Made by a program: the position numbers and the translations under genes
Assembly: GCA_016706595.1 (NCBI GenBank)
Contig: JADJJH010000002.1
Span: 930,001-994,000, forward strand
DNA: 64,000 bases
Reading direction: 5' to 3'
DNA from: Bacteroidota bacterium
GTDB taxonomy: Bacteria > Bacteroidota > Bacteroidia > Chitinophagales > Chitinophagaceae
In this document: positions 9,058-19,500 of the stretch, one piece after another
How positions within the stretch are numbered: the first letter of the stretch is position 1
How the letters are laid out: every line of letters starts with the position of its first letter
The notes under the pieces: model-generated
Told to the model about the DNA's origin: nothing
Database searches by the model: none
What the model saw: the letters and a program-made list of their open reading frames with translations, nothing else

Positions 9058-9708
9058 TTACCTTGATTTGCGATTTGCTTTCGCTTTTCTTTGATCATAA
9101 AAAAATACAAATAGCATGGTTAAAGCCGCGCCTAATAATGCCAAAGCCATATCTTTCTGGGCATCCCAAACATCACCTTGTGTTCCTACATAGGTTTTTA
9201 CAGAGCTAGGCATTAAAACACCACCAATACACCACTCAATTAATTCAAAGAAGGCACTCAACGATAAAATAATTTCTATGGGCATGATATACTTTCGCCA
9301 AGAAGTTACCATCCATTTTTGAACCAATACTTCTAATAAGGGAAAGGCGATCAAAAATCCAAAACTGAAGTGCACAATTCGGTCGTATGGATTGCGATGT
9401 AAACTATAAGCCGCTTGTAACCAGTCACCCAATGGAACACTTGAGTAAGCAAATTGTGAGCCTAGGATATGCAAAGCGCCAAAGGTAAATAAGCAATAGT
9501 ATGTTATCCTCCGCACTCTTAAAGAGGCTAAATTGATGAGTATGACAGGGGTCAACAAAATCACTAAAAGGTTTTCAATTATCCAATTGGTTCTATCATG
9601 AGTAAAAGCGAAGGATAGTAACCAAAGTAAGGAGAATGCGATGACTAAGCGATAAATAAAGGCGTTAGGCTGCCTAACGCGAGTTGACAAGAATAAACTG
9701 CTAAACAT
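9058..9708 (-). CDS. DUF2238 (YjdF-like) membrane protein
   Basis: A 216-residue inner-membrane protein with about six hydrophobic helices and a basic tail (DQRKAKANRKSR). The family signatures YDRIVHFSFGFL (about residue 108), FELIEWCIGG and GTQGDVWDAQKDMALALLG place it in DUF2238, the family of E. coli YjdF. The conserved Asp, His, Glu and Trp residues lie at helix ends, suggesting a polar pocket in the membrane, but no function is established. It converges on the LysR gene and stands alone, 96 nt downstream of the PKD protein gene on the same strand. Confidence 0.82.
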   Translation of the reverse strand: MFSSLFLSTRVRQPNAFIYRLVIAFSLLWLLSFAFTHDRTNWIIENLLVILLTPVILINLASLRVRRITYYCLFTFGALHILGSQFAYSSVPLGDWLQAAYSLHRNPYDRIVHFSFGFLIAFPLLEVLVQKWMVTSWRKYIMPIEIILSLSAFFELIEWCIGGVLMPSSVKTYVGTQGDVWDAQKDMALALLGAALTMLFVFFYDQRKAKANRKSR

Positions 9709-9804
9709 AAATTCATATATTTTATGAATTCAAAACTAGTCGATGCAATTTCTATAATAATTAACCTAGGTTAGTAAATTCAGATAATTCTATCTAAACC
9801 TATT

Positions 9805-11883
9805 TTATCTCATCAAGGTTACATTACCTGTGAACTCTTTTTTAAGTCCATTCAAAAATTGAACATTAATCACATAAACATACACACCTAATTGCTGGTC
9901 AACGCCATTATATTTTCCATCCCAACCTCTGCCATCCATTGAGTTGGCCGAAAAAATATTTTCGCCCCAACGATTATAAATTTCCATATTAAAACTTTGC
10001 AAGCCACTTGCCAACAATTCTCTTGGTAAAAAATAATCGTTTCGTCCATCACCATTGGGTGAAAATGAATTCGGAATATTGATAAAACAATCGCGTTTAA
10101 TCCAAATGCTATCGGTTGTGCTACACTCGCTATTTGGCGTGGTTGCCAATACCCAATAATGTCCGGGTTCACTTACCGAAATAGCATTAGAAGTAGCTCC
10201 GGTACTCCAAGTATAAATGGCATTTGGGTTAATGATATTGGCTAATACTATGCTCGAAGTTATACCCGGACAAATCATGGTATCGGCACCGAGGTTTACT
10301 TCAGGGTAATCAAAAACCTGAACAATTTTGCTGTACGAACTAGGTGCACATTTTGCATTGGTGCCGGTAAGGGTTATGGTATATGTATTTCCATTTTCGA
10401 AGGTATGCATGGGGTTGTGTACATTCATTAATTGCAGTCCGTCATTAAAATCCCAAATAAAAGATTCGGTCATAGTATTCATCGAATCTTTAAAAAAGAG
10501 AGGTTCGCCAATGCATAATAGGGAATCTGAAACACTGAAAGTTACAAAGGGTGCCGATAATATAAATACATCCTGGGTCACCGAGTCTTTACAACCTATG
10601 GTATCAGTAATTATCAATTTGATGGTAAAATTTCCGGAACTTGTATATATATGACTATTGTTATTATCTATGGTGCCATCGCCCCAATTCACCTCAAAAT
10701 TTACCGGTCCGGTTGTAGTTGAATTATCTACAATGGTTACAACTTCATTCACACAAAAAGTATCTCCTACACCAAAGCCGGCAACTAATGGATGTAGCGT
10801 ATTTACAATAGCTGTTGCCGAATCTTTGCAACCATTCAATTCAGTGATGAGTTTAATATTATACACACCTTGCGTGTAATAAATATGAGAAGTGTCTTTC
10901 ACATTCGAAGCACCACCATCACCAAAACTCCATAAATAAGTAGCCGGTAAATTACCTGCTCCATGATTGGCATAAAAGTTTACAGTATCTTCATCACAGC
11001 CAAATTGATTCGTCGTTTGAATGCTGGGTGTAAGATTTACAGTATTGATATACACACTATCGGTGACATTACAAATTTCACGAAACGAAATATCATCAAT
11101 AGCAAAATCGTTACCGCTTAATGCGGTTGCTTGGTCGGTGATACAAATGGTAATAGAGGTATTACTTCCGCTAAACCAAGTAACATTAAACTGTGTCCAC
11201 ACGCCGGTGGCAAGAGGCAATGCTAATGGCAGGCCAGTAAGAATTCCATTAATCGAAAATTGTAATATGGCAGGGTTGCTGCCGACGCAAGTGGCTCCCC
11301 AAGCAGAAAAATCGTAAAAGGTATTTGGGTTTACATTGATGGTTTGACACCAAATATTTACATTGGCAACTGCGGCACCATTTACCACCATCATATTGCC
11401 TGTGCCTGTAGTATGATCACCAAAGCTTGCAAAATTGATATGTGTATTGAATGGATTGGTAGCAATGGCATATTGTGCTTCTGATGAAAGTAATCCCCAG
11501 GGGCCGCCGGTTCCATAAATATAATCTGAACTAAAAATAGAATCACCTAATGAAAAATCTCCATTCGGAATTAAATTGGTTGGTGTAACCGCTTGCACTG
11601 TAAGTACATAATTTGTGCTGGTGGTGCCTACACTCACTAAAGGGTTTAAAATATTAGGATTCGACAGTCCAACAGCTGGTGTCCATGTAGTATCTAAAAA
11701 GTAAGGTACAGCGCCAGTTACTAATAAACTTGGATTGAGTTGAATGGTAGAATTTTTACAAGCTAAAATAGTATCCGGTAAATTGGTGATACTGATATTG
11801 CATTGGGCTATTGATTTTTCGAAAGAAATCGAGAAGGTAATTAGTAAAACCAACCACTTGACTTTTTGTAAACAGATATCCAT
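9805..11883 (-). CDS. Secreted PKD-domain protein with T9SS type B sorting domain
   Basis: A 692-residue surface or secreted protein. A signal peptide (1-26, ending SIAQ) precedes an Ig-like region, a jelly-roll-like segment starting NLIPNGDFSLGDS (about 105-270, resembling carbohydrate-binding modules), and three PKD domains recognised by LWSFGDGG, EVNWGDGT and IWDFNDG (about 300-530). The C-terminus, from NIPNSFSPNGDGRNDYF through YNRWGENIF to the end, is the gliding-motility-associated (T9SS type B) sorting domain. It would cross the outer membrane by T9SS and may attach to the surface. A weak promoter-like TACCTTAG lies upstream. Ligand unknown; the architecture is common in gliding Bacteroidetes. 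Confidence 0.9.
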   Translation of the reverse strand: MDICLQKVKWLVLLITFSISFEKSIAQCNISITNLPDTILACKNSTIQLNPSLLVTGAVPYFLDTTWTPAVGLSNPNILNPLVSVGTTSTNYVLTVQAVTPTNLIPNGDFSLGDSIFSSDYIYGTGGPWGLLSSEAQYAIATNPFNTHINFASFGDHTTGTGNMMVVNGAAVANVNIWCQTINVNPNTFYDFSAWGATCVGSNPAILQFSINGILTGLPLALPLATGVWTQFNVTWFSGSNTSITICITDQATALSGNDFAIDDISFREICNVTDSVYINTVNLTPSIQTTNQFGCDEDTVNFYANHGAGNLPATYLWSFGDGGASNVKDTSHIYYTQGVYNIKLITELNGCKDSATAIVNTLHPLVAGFGVGDTFCVNEVVTIVDNSTTTGPVNFEVNWGDGTIDNNNSHIYTSSGNFTIKLIITDTIGCKDSVTQDVFILSAPFVTFSVSDSLLCIGEPLFFKDSMNTMTESFIWDFNDGLQLMNVHNPMHTFENGNTYTITLTGTNAKCAPSSYSKIVQVFDYPEVNLGADTMICPGITSSIVLANIINPNAIYTWSTGATSNAISVSEPGHYWVLATTPNSECSTTDSIWIKRDCFINIPNSFSPNGDGRNDYFLPRELLASGLQSFNMEIYNRWGENIFSANSMDGRGWDGKYNGVDQQLGVYVYVINVQFLNGLKKEFTGNVTLMR

Positions 11884-12117
11884 AACCTAAAATTTGTTTG
11901 CTAAGGTACAATCTATGTTGCAATCAAATGAAAAAAGAGAGGGTAGAATAGGTGATTAAACATTATAGGAGTTAAATGAATAGCAATATTTTAAGGTTTG
12001 CATGATTGGTGTGTTAAGTGGCAACTTACTATTGGAATTAAAATGCATGTGGATTCAAAAATGATACATGATAAATAAAGTAAGTAATGCCTATATTTAA
12101 GAATTAATATACTTGAT

Positions 12118-12621
12118 ATGCAAATTGACATTGTGAATGCAACACTGGAAGATCATACATTATTGGGCTCGATATTTTTTAATGAAGAAGTAGTAAGATT
12201 TACAAATTTTAAAAAATTTGGAAAGCAATCTGAATTAAAAATCTTCTTTCAAAAGTTTATACATATTCATGCAGGCGAAGCATTGCAATATGGTCCATAC
12301 CTAATTTTAGCAGATCATCAAATCGCAGGTCTGTGTGGTATGCAACAACTCGATCTTGAAAAAGGTGTTTCTGAAATATGGTATGTGCTAGCTGAACCAT
12401 TTTGGGGTAAGGGAATTGCTACTTTTATATTAAAGCAGCTTATTGAAATGGCTGAAAGTAATCCTCTAATGAATTCGATATATGCCGAAGCCGTAAGCAG
12501 TAACCAAGCAAGTTGGCAATTGCTCGAAAAGGCAGGATTTACCTTAATTCAAGAAAAAGAAAACGGATTTGTAAAAGGTGATATTAAGGAGAATCTTAGA
12601 TGTTATGAACTGAAATTGTAA
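12118..12621 (+). CDS. GNAT-family N-acetyltransferase
   Basis: A 167-residue cytosolic protein of RimJ/RimL type. The acetyl-CoA pyrophosphate loop is visible as EPFWGKGIATFILKQLI (about 98-114; QxxGxG/A-type loop WGKGIA), preceded by the strand SEIWYVL and followed by NSIYAEAVSSNQASWQLLEKAGF, the conserved motif-B region. The acceptor substrate cannot be predicted. The gene stands alone between the divergent PKD gene and mfd; no clear promoter was found apart from the weak TATATTTA word upstream. Confidence 0.85.
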   Translation: MQIDIVNATLEDHTLLGSIFFNEEVVRFTNFKKFGKQSELKIFFQKFIHIHAGEALQYGPYLILADHQIAGLCGMQQLDLEKGVSEIWYVLAEPFWGKGIATFILKQLIEMAESNPLMNSIYAEAVSSNQASWQLLEKAGFTLIQEKENGFVKGDIKENLRCYELKL

Positions 12622-12805
12622 CGTTCACGCAAGCTATAAATCGAATCAATAACTATTTCTTATCTGTCATGCTAGTGAAACTAATTATGCTTATCATACC
12701 TTCATAGAGTCTGCAAATACAGAAAGCCAATTTGCCCTTTGATTTATTTCTGGGAAAAATTGAACTTTATAGTTTGCGACATCAGACTTACATTCGCATC
12801 CTAGT

Positions 12806-15800
12806 ATGAATTTGGCTTATTTGCAAGGACTTTACCTTCAGCATCCTTCACTAAAAAATATTTTAGATGAGATTACTTTGCCCTCACCTCGCCTCATCAC
12901 TTTAAAAAACTTACAAGCATCTTCGTTTTCTTTTTTATCGACAACCATTTTCAAACAATTGGATGTAAACCATGTTTTTATTTTAGATGATAAGGAAACC
13001 GCTGCCTACTTTCAAAACGATTTTGAAGCCTTAAGTGGCGCCCTCGATATCTGCTTATTTCCGGATAGTTATAAAAAATCTGGTCACATTGGCGAATTAA
13101 ATAGCAGTCATGTTATGCTACGTGCCGAAACTTTAATGAAGTTTAATTCCGAATCGGCTAAACGTAAAGTACTTATTACGTATCCCGAAGCCATCATCGA
13201 AAAAGTAGTAAACACAACTACCTTTTCGAAAAATACCATCTTTATTAAACAAAGTCAGAAGCTAGATACCGATTTTTTGTTTGAGTTTTTAGTAGACATG
13301 GGCTTTACGAAAGTTGATTTTGTGTACGAACCCGGACAATTTGCCATACGTGGTGGGATCATCGATATTTATTCGTTTGGAAACGAACATCCTTATCGTG
13401 TTGAATTATTTGATGATGAAGTAGATACCATTCGCATCTTTAATGCCGAAACGCAATTATCAGAGCGTAAACTTTTACAAGTAACCATTATCCCAAATAT
13501 TGAAACGCATTTCGGTACCCAAGAGAAAGTTTCCTTATTCGAATTTCTTCCTACAAATACCATTATTTGGTTACATGATGCCGAGCACATTCAAACGAGA
13601 TTGAATAAACTTTCGGCTTTTATTCATGAAAAAGAATCGGTGGTAATTACCGATAGTAATGAAACTGAAATTGAAATTACCAAAGACGATTTTGTTACCG
13701 AATCCGATATCTTGAAACAAATAAGTCAACGCACGGTCATTGAATTTGGCAAAGGCTTTGCGCAAGAAGTTTTGCAAACGTCTAGTTCCAAAGAATTCAA
13801 ATTTCAAACGAAAGAGCAACCTTCCTTTAATCGCAATTTTGATTTGTTGATTAAAGACTTGCAAGATAAAAGTGCAGAGCATTATAGTTTATTTATCTTT
13901 TCAGAAAACCCGAAGCAACTCGAGCGGCTTCGTAGCATATTCGCTGAATTAAAAGCTAATATCTTATTTACGCCTATTCCTAATTCTTTATCGCAAGGAT
14001 TTATTGACAGTGACTTGAAAATAGTTTGTTATACAGATCATCAAATATTTCAGCGCTATCATAAATATAAAATGAAGCAAGCTTATAGCCAAGGCAAAGC
14101 TTTAAGTTTACGCGCATTGCGCGATTTGCAGCCGGGCGATTTTGTAGCCCATATCGATCATGGAATTGGAAGATATAGCGGCTTGCAAAAAATTGATGTC
14201 AATGGTGTGATGCAAGAAGCTGTGCGAATTATTTATAAGGATAATGATGTGCTGTATGTAAATATTAATTCACTGCATAAAATTACCAAGTACAGCGGCA
14301 AAGAAGGTACCGAACCTCATATTCATAAAATTGGCAGCGGAGTTTGGGAGAAACTAAAAACCAAAACCAAAAAGCAAATTAAAGATATTGCCGGCGACTT
14401 GATAAAATTGTATGCCGCCCGTAAAGCATCTAAAGGATTTATGCATTCGCCCGATTCATACTTGCAAACCGAACTGGAAGCCTCATTTATGTATGAAGAT
14501 ACACCAGACCAAAGCAAGGCAACCATTGATGTTAAAAAGGATATGGAAGCCGAAGCACCTATGGATAGATTGGTTTGTGGGGATGTAGGTTTTGGCAAAA
14601 CAGAAATCGCCATTCGTGCCGCATTCAAAACCGTTACCGATGGCAAGCAAGCGGTAATATTAGTGCCTACAACTATTTTGGCGTATCAACATTTTCAGAA
14701 TTTTACCGAAAGGATGAAAGAGTTTCCTTGTACAGTAGATTATTTAAATCGCTTTAAATCTTCTAAACAAAAAAAAGAAACCTTACAAAGATTGGCTGAA
14801 GGTAAAATTGATATCATCATTGGCACGCATGCTTTATTGGCTAAAGATGTAAAGTATAAAGACCTAGGTATTTTAGTAATTGATGAAGAACAAAAATTTG
14901 GTGTAGCGGCAAAAGAGAAAATTAGAAGTATTAAATCCAATGTGGATACACTCACATTAACAGCTACACCCATTCCGCGAACCTTGCAATTTTCATTAAT
15001 GGGTGCTCGCGACCTAAGTGTGATTAATACGCCACCACCCAACCGACAACCTGTACATACCGAGTTGGCAATGTTTAACGACGAGTTGATACGCGATGCT
15101 GTTTACTATGAAACAGAAAGAGGCGGACAAGTATTTTTTATTCATAATCGGGTAAAAGGATTGGCCGAAATGAAGGCGCATATACAAGCTTTGTGTCCCG
15201 ATATTAGTGTGGGCATGGCGCACGGACAAATGGATGGTGATGAATTAGAAGAAGCGATACTTGATTTTATGGCACAAAAATATGATGTATTAGTTTGTAC
15301 CAATATTGTAGAAAGTGGGGTAGATATTCCGAATGCCAACACAATTATGGTAAACAATGCACATCAATTTGGTTTAAGCGATTTGCATCAACTGCGCGGA
15401 AGAGTTGGTAGAAGCAATAAAAAAGCTTTTTGTTATTTATTATCGCCATCGCTAAGTTTATTGCCTAACGATAGTAAAAAGAGATTGCAAACAATTGAGC
15501 AATATAGTGAGCTAGGCAGCGGGTTTTCAATATCCATGCGCGACTTAGATATACGAGGTGCAGGTAATATGTTAGGCGGTGAGCAAAGCGGTTTTATAAC
15601 TGATATTGGTTTTGAGATGTATCAGAAAATTTTGAATGAAGCCATTCGTGAATTGAAACATACTGATTTTAAGGATGTATTTAAAGATCAGATCGATGAT
15701 AAAAAGGATTATGTGGGCGATTGTACGGTAGATACCGATTTAGAAATTTTAATCCCTGATGCCTATGTCGAAAGTATTGCCGAAAGATTATCGTTATATA

Positions 15801-16162
15801 CTCAACTCGATCAATGCGAAGACGAGGCAGCCCTGCAACGATTTTCGGAAAGCTTAAAAGATCGATTTGGCCCCATGCCACAACCTGTAATTGATTTATT
15901 TATGGCACTACGGGCACGTTGGCTTGCGCAAGAACTAGGCTTTGAAAAATTATTACTTAAAAACAAGCAATTGCGCTTATATTTTGTTGGCAATCCGGCT
16001 TCACCCTATTTTGAAAGTGAAACCTTTAGTAAAATATTATCGTCAATTCAAACCCAATTAAAAAATGCACGACTGAAAAATATTGGTACAACCACCATGC
16101 TAACTATCGATGGTGTGAAAGGTATTGAAGAAGTGTATGAAGTTTTATTGAGGCTGAAATAG
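12806..16162 (+). CDS. mfd: Transcription-repair coupling factor
   Basis: Mfd removes RNA polymerase stalled at DNA lesions and recruits UvrA. The 1118 residues show the full set of domains: a UvrB-like N-terminal part (about 1-400, with GGIIDIYSFG and HPYRVELFDDEVDTIR), a CarD/RID polymerase-interaction domain (about 433-530, PGDFVAHIDHGIGRYSG), an SF2 translocase with Walker A GDVGFGKTE (about 591), DEEQ box (about 692) and TATPIPRTL (about 718), the second RecA lobe with VESGVDIPNANT and QLRGRVGRS, and the C-terminal TRCF domain (about 966-1095). The length is normal and the ATPase motifs are intact. It stands alone, converging on the MmcQ/YjbR gene. Confidence 0.96.
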   Translation: MNLAYLQGLYLQHPSLKNILDEITLPSPRLITLKNLQASSFSFLSTTIFKQLDVNHVFILDDKETAAYFQNDFEALSGALDICLFPDSYKKSGHIGELNSSHVMLRAETLMKFNSESAKRKVLITYPEAIIEKVVNTTTFSKNTIFIKQSQKLDTDFLFEFLVDMGFTKVDFVYEPGQFAIRGGIIDIYSFGNEHPYRVELFDDEVDTIRIFNAETQLSERKLLQVTIIPNIETHFGTQEKVSLFEFLPTNTIIWLHDAEHIQTRLNKLSAFIHEKESVVITDSNETEIEITKDDFVTESDILKQISQRTVIEFGKGFAQEVLQTSSSKEFKFQTKEQPSFNRNFDLLIKDLQDKSAEHYSLFIFSENPKQLERLRSIFAELKANILFTPIPNSLSQGFIDSDLKIVCYTDHQIFQRYHKYKMKQAYSQGKALSLRALRDLQPGDFVAHIDHGIGRYSGLQKIDVNGVMQEAVRIIYKDNDVLYVNINSLHKITKYSGKEGTEPHIHKIGSGVWEKLKTKTKKQIKDIAGDLIKLYAARKASKGFMHSPDSYLQTELEASFMYEDTPDQSKATIDVKKDMEAEAPMDRLVCGDVGFGKTEIAIRAAFKTVTDGKQAVILVPTTILAYQHFQNFTERMKEFPCTVDYLNRFKSSKQKKETLQRLAEGKIDIIIGTHALLAKDVKYKDLGILVIDEEQKFGVAAKEKIRSIKSNVDTLTLTATPIPRTLQFSLMGARDLSVINTPPPNRQPVHTELAMFNDELIRDAVYYETERGGQVFFIHNRVKGLAEMKAHIQALCPDISVGMAHGQMDGDELEEAILDFMAQKYDVLVCTNIVESGVDIPNANTIMVNNAHQFGLSDLHQLRGRVGRSNKKAFCYLLSPSLSLLPNDSKKRLQTIEQYSELGSGFSISMRDLDIRGAGNMLGGEQSGFITDIGFEMYQKILNEAIRELKHTDFKDVFKDQIDDKKDYVGDCTVDTDLEILIPDAYVESIAERLSLYTQLDQCEDEAALQRFSESLKDRFGPMPQPVIDLFMALRARWLAQELGFEKLLLKNKQLRLYFVGNPASPYFESETFSKILSSIQTQLKNARLKNIGTTTMLTIDGVKGIEEVYEVLLRLK

Positions 16163-16232
16163 GTTTTAGATGTTAGGAGACAGGGTTCGGATATCAGGTA
16201 TCAACTGTTTCTTTTCTATCATTTCAAATCTC

Positions 16233-16553
16233 TCATCTCCTCACTAAAGCATACGAATCCAATATAAACTGTTGTAATTGCTTTGCCTGTATGGTGCCAT
16301 CAACCACAATGGTATTCCAATGTTTTTTATTCATATGATAACCCGGTAAAACTGCATTTGGAAATTCTTCACGTAATTGTATAGCATATTCAGGATTGCA
16401 TTTTACATTAAATCGCAAAGGATCTTCATCGATAGATAAAAGCAAAAACATTTTGTTGCTCACTTTGTAAACAAGGTTGTCGGGCCCAAACGGACAAACT
16501 TCTTCCACATCCTTCAATGATAAAGCAAATTCTCTGAGGGCTTCAATATGCAT
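16233..16553 (-). CDS. MmcQ/YjbR-family protein
   Basis: A 106-residue single-domain protein with the CyaY-like fold typical of MmcQ/YjbR: PFGPDNLVYKVSNKMFLLL at about 22-40, RFNVKCNP, and PGYHMNKKHWNTIVVDG at about 71-87. Members are described as DNA-binding-like but no defined role is agreed. It starts 6 nt after the smc stop on the same strand, so the two are probably co-transcribed. Confidence 0.85.
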   Translation of the reverse strand: MHIEALREFALSLKDVEEVCPFGPDNLVYKVSNKMFLLLSIDEDPLRFNVKCNPEYAIQLREEFPNAVLPGYHMNKKHWNTIVVDGTIQAKQLQQFILDSYALVRR

Positions 16554-16559
16554 TGACTT

Positions 16560-19500
16560 TTAATTTAAACTTCTAAAATCAACCGGTACTAATTTACTAA
16601 CCCCGGCTTCTTGCATCGTAACACCATAAATTACATCTACGCTGGCCATGGTTTGTTTATTATGTGTTACTATAATAAACTGTGAGTTATCACTAAATTT
16701 ACGAATCATATTCGTGAACTTGCCTACATTGGCATCATCCAAAGGTGCATCCACTTCATCAAGTACACAAAACGGAGCAGGCTTAATTAAGTAAATGGCA
16801 AATAAAAAGGCTGCAGAGGTAAGTGTTTTTTCGCCACCCGATAATTGGGTTATTGTACTTGGTTTTTTACCTTTTGGTTGCGCATAAATTTCAATAGTGG
16901 TTTCGGCTAAATTTTCTGGATCAACCAATTTCATGTCGCAATTATCATCTTGCGTAAACAAGGCATGAAATACATTAATAAAATTCTCTTTCACCTTTTC
17001 AAACGTATCCTTGAATTTTTGGTTGGCCGTTGCTTCTACTTCTTCAATGGTTTTCATCAAGCTATCTTTGGCATTGGTTAAATCGCCTTTCTGTTCTTGT
17101 ATAAAATCATGACGCCCTTTCATTTCTTTATAAGCTTCAACAGCCATCGGATTTACTTCGCCTAAATTATCGATACGTTTTTTTAGTTTATCTACTTCAG
17201 CACTTAATTCTTCTATAGCCGCTTCGCCAACACGAGGTTGTTTTAGCACTTCATCCAAATCAATTCTAAACTCAACATGCAAACGCTCCTTCATCGAAGT
17301 AAGTTGCAATTTCATTTCAGTTAGTTTATCCTTAATGCTGGTAAGTTGCGCTTCACTTACCTCTTTCTCACGACGCTTTTTATTGAGTGCAGTTTCCTTC
17401 TCACTCAACTGATTTCTGAACACATAAAAAGCCTGGTCTTTTTCATTGAGTGCTTTTTCACCACTTTCTTTTTCTTGCAATGCCTTGTACAACTTCTCTT
17501 CATTATCTTTTAATAAGGTAGAAGTTTCATTAAGTTGTTGTTGTGTAATTACCAATTGTTGCTCATCGGCAGTAATTTTTAATTTTAAATCTTCAATTTG
17601 TTGGGTACGAATATTGCGTTCGTTATTGATTTCATTTATCCTACTTTGCTGACGCGTAATAATGATATTATGTTGATTATATTCTTCGTTCGATTTATTA
17701 TACTCGGCTTCGGCACTCGAAAATTTCTGTTGACTTTGTTGTAAACTATCAAATGCAATACTCATCTGTTGCTTCATTTCAATATGCAATTTCTGCGTAT
17801 CTTCTATCGATTGCTTGGTTTGTTGCAATTGCTCATTGAGTTGTTTAACCCTTTCGCCCGATTGTTGTATTTGATGGGTATAATTTTCGATTCGATGTTC
17901 AATTTGTGCAATCGAATTTTCTAATCGGTTCACTTCATCACGGGTACGATGAATTTGATCATCCTTCACATCACGATTAAATCCAACTATTAAGTTTTGC
18001 GTTTCGGTTATTTCTTGCTTCAATTGATTTACACTCGATTGCAATGAAATGATTTCTTCATTCAATTTTTCTAATCGTTGGGTGCGACCAATTTTATTAC
18101 CTTCAAAAATGCCTACCGATCCACCAACTATGCGTTTATTCGTTTTAAACCCGGTTCCATCTTTTTGAAGAATTACGGCTTTGCCCGGGTTTACAACTTG
18201 TAAATTATCTGCTACACAAACATTATGCAATAAGTAGCGATAGATGGGTGCATACTTCGCATCAGATTGAATTACATCTAATGCGCTTATGCTTCCTTCA
18301 GGTATTTCTTCAATGGCTGCTTTTTGTTCAAGTTCCGATAAAATAAAAAATCCTGCCTTGCCTTTTTTATTGTCTTTTAATAAATCAATGGCTTGGTAAG
18401 CTTGCTCGGGTGTATCCACCACATAGTAATTCAAGTATTTATCTAAATAACTTTCAATACAAACTCGGTAATCATCTTTTACGCTCAATAATTCTGAAAG
18501 TAGCTGTGCGCCATGGTTCCAGCCCGAATTTTTATTCAAATATTTAATACTATCCGGATAACCTTCTAAACTATCAACTAATGATTTTAATAAATTGAAC
18601 TCATTTTGTTTAGCATCTAATTTTCGGTTCTCTTCAAAGGTTTTAACGCGTAAATCTTCTAAAGCGGCTTGCGAGGCTAATAATTTTTCGGTGGCTTCGG
18701 CTTGCTTTTGTTGCAAATCGGTAAGGCTCCCTTTTTTTGTTTCTAGGTTTTTTTGATGCTCTTCTTTCTGTGTATTTTGTTTGTCAATCTCTACTTGTCG
18801 ATTTTTATTTTCTTCTTCAAGTTGATGAATGGAACGTTGTTGGTTATTAATATTATTTTCGGCAATCGCCACTTTCTTTTCAGCTTCAAACTGATGAACT
18901 TGTAATTTTTGATGCTCATTACGTAAAGTATCTACTTCTGCTTTTTGCGCATCATATACACTGCGCTTCGAATCAAGATCGCCACGAAGTTCATCTAAAC
19001 GAAGTTTAAATTTCTCTAGGGTGTCTTGCTCGGTACTTAATTTAGTTTCGGCATCTTGCGTGGCTTTACTTAAGCTTGCTGTTTGTACATTTGATTCTTT
19101 AATCGATTGGTCTATTTTCTTTACCAATTCATTCAAATGTTGAATTTTTTGAGACGAAAGATTTTTTTCGTTTTCCAGTTTACGTAATTGATCAACTAAT
19201 TCGTTAAAAGCCTTTTGAATATGATGTAATTCTTCTTCGCGTTTTGTAAGCTCTAGTTTTTGCGCTTCTAATTCAGCACCTTCTTTCGAAATGATGGCTT
19301 CTAATCCAAGTATCGCATCTACTTCATGTTGCTGTTGAGTGCTTAGTAATTGGTACGATGAATTGAAATCTTCTAACGAAGCTTTTACAAATTCAACGCT
19401 GGCATCTTTATATTCATTTTTTATTGAATGGTATTTCTCTGCTTTCTTGGCCTGACTTTCAAGTGTTCTTAAGTTATTTGAAATTTCAAACAATAAATCT

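Noticed and set aside
14575..15357. ORFs overlapping mfd in other frames
   Set aside because: They lie inside a gene with fully intact Mfd motifs and show no family similarity.
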